Below are positions 6,196 to 6,197 of a stretch of 6,197 nucleotides of DNA, in pieces. Where the stretch lies: the NCBI GenBank assembly GCA_002402315.1, contig DHFP01000073.1:1-6197 (forward strand), read 5' to 3'. Numbering within the stretch: the first letter of the stretch is position 1; each line of letters opens with the position of its first letter. The notes below the pieces were generated by a model. That model did not search any database. It had not been told where the DNA came from and worked only from the letters and a program-made list of their open reading frames with translations. The translations under genes and the position numbers were made by a program. This DNA is from Clostridiales bacterium UBA4821 (GTDB taxonomy: Bacteria; Bacillota; Clostridia; Acetivibrionales; UBA4821).

Positions 6196-6197
6196 AC

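Noticed and set aside
6139..6196. Direct repeat CCTCACGA at 6139-6146 and 6189-6196 as an attachment site or target duplication.
   Set aside because: Only eight bases, both copies on the same side of the locus, and no matching copy was noticed at the left boundary.

Overview
This window carries one compact restriction-modification locus, read entirely on the minus strand, with a cut-off gene at the left edge and a possible one at the right edge. In transcription order (right to left) it holds: a possible gene end at the right edge (6112-6195); an AT-rich leader with an inverted repeat (6064-6120); a 67-residue SANT/Myb-like small DNA-binding protein (5860-6063); a DinD-family protein (4987-5823); a 38-codon relic of the start of a second, unrelated mod gene (4869-4985); a Type III-like Res subunit, helicase plus PD-(D/E)XK nuclease (2032-4842); a beta-class adenine methyltransferase, Mod (152-2029); and the start of a small unidentified gene running off the left edge (1-109).

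The gaps are short (36, 1, 26 and 2 bp, then 42 bp before the left-edge gene) and every gene points the same way. One transcript starting upstream of position 6063 is therefore the simplest reading. The inferred system is: Mod methylates a short asymmetric site, Res needs Mod for recognition and cuts unmodified DNA, DinD may connect the locus to the DNA-damage response, and the small protein may control transcription. Two things depart from a textbook Type III locus. Res comes before Mod instead of after it, and the place just ahead of res where a mod gene would normally sit holds only the first 38 codons of a different mod. This looks like a rebuilt system: an older mod was mostly deleted while its res, or the slot, was kept, and a different mod now lies downstream.

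Base composition supports horizontal acquisition and mosaicism. By hand count the left 120 bp are about 63% GC and the right 77 bp about 56%. The DNA just inside each edge is far more AT-rich (about 32% at 121-180, about 20% at 6061-6120). Within mod, the part encoding the catalytic and target-recognition region (about 961-1790) is about 36% GC, against 45-50% on either side.

The organism cannot be fixed from this window. The left-edge protein resembles, from memory, a family of small hypothetical proteins in Bacteroidota, and the Res subfamily is also familiar from that phylum. The clear Shine-Dalgarno sequences are less typical of it, so this is a weak suggestion. No RNA genes, insertion sequences, CRISPR arrays or replication origins were seen.
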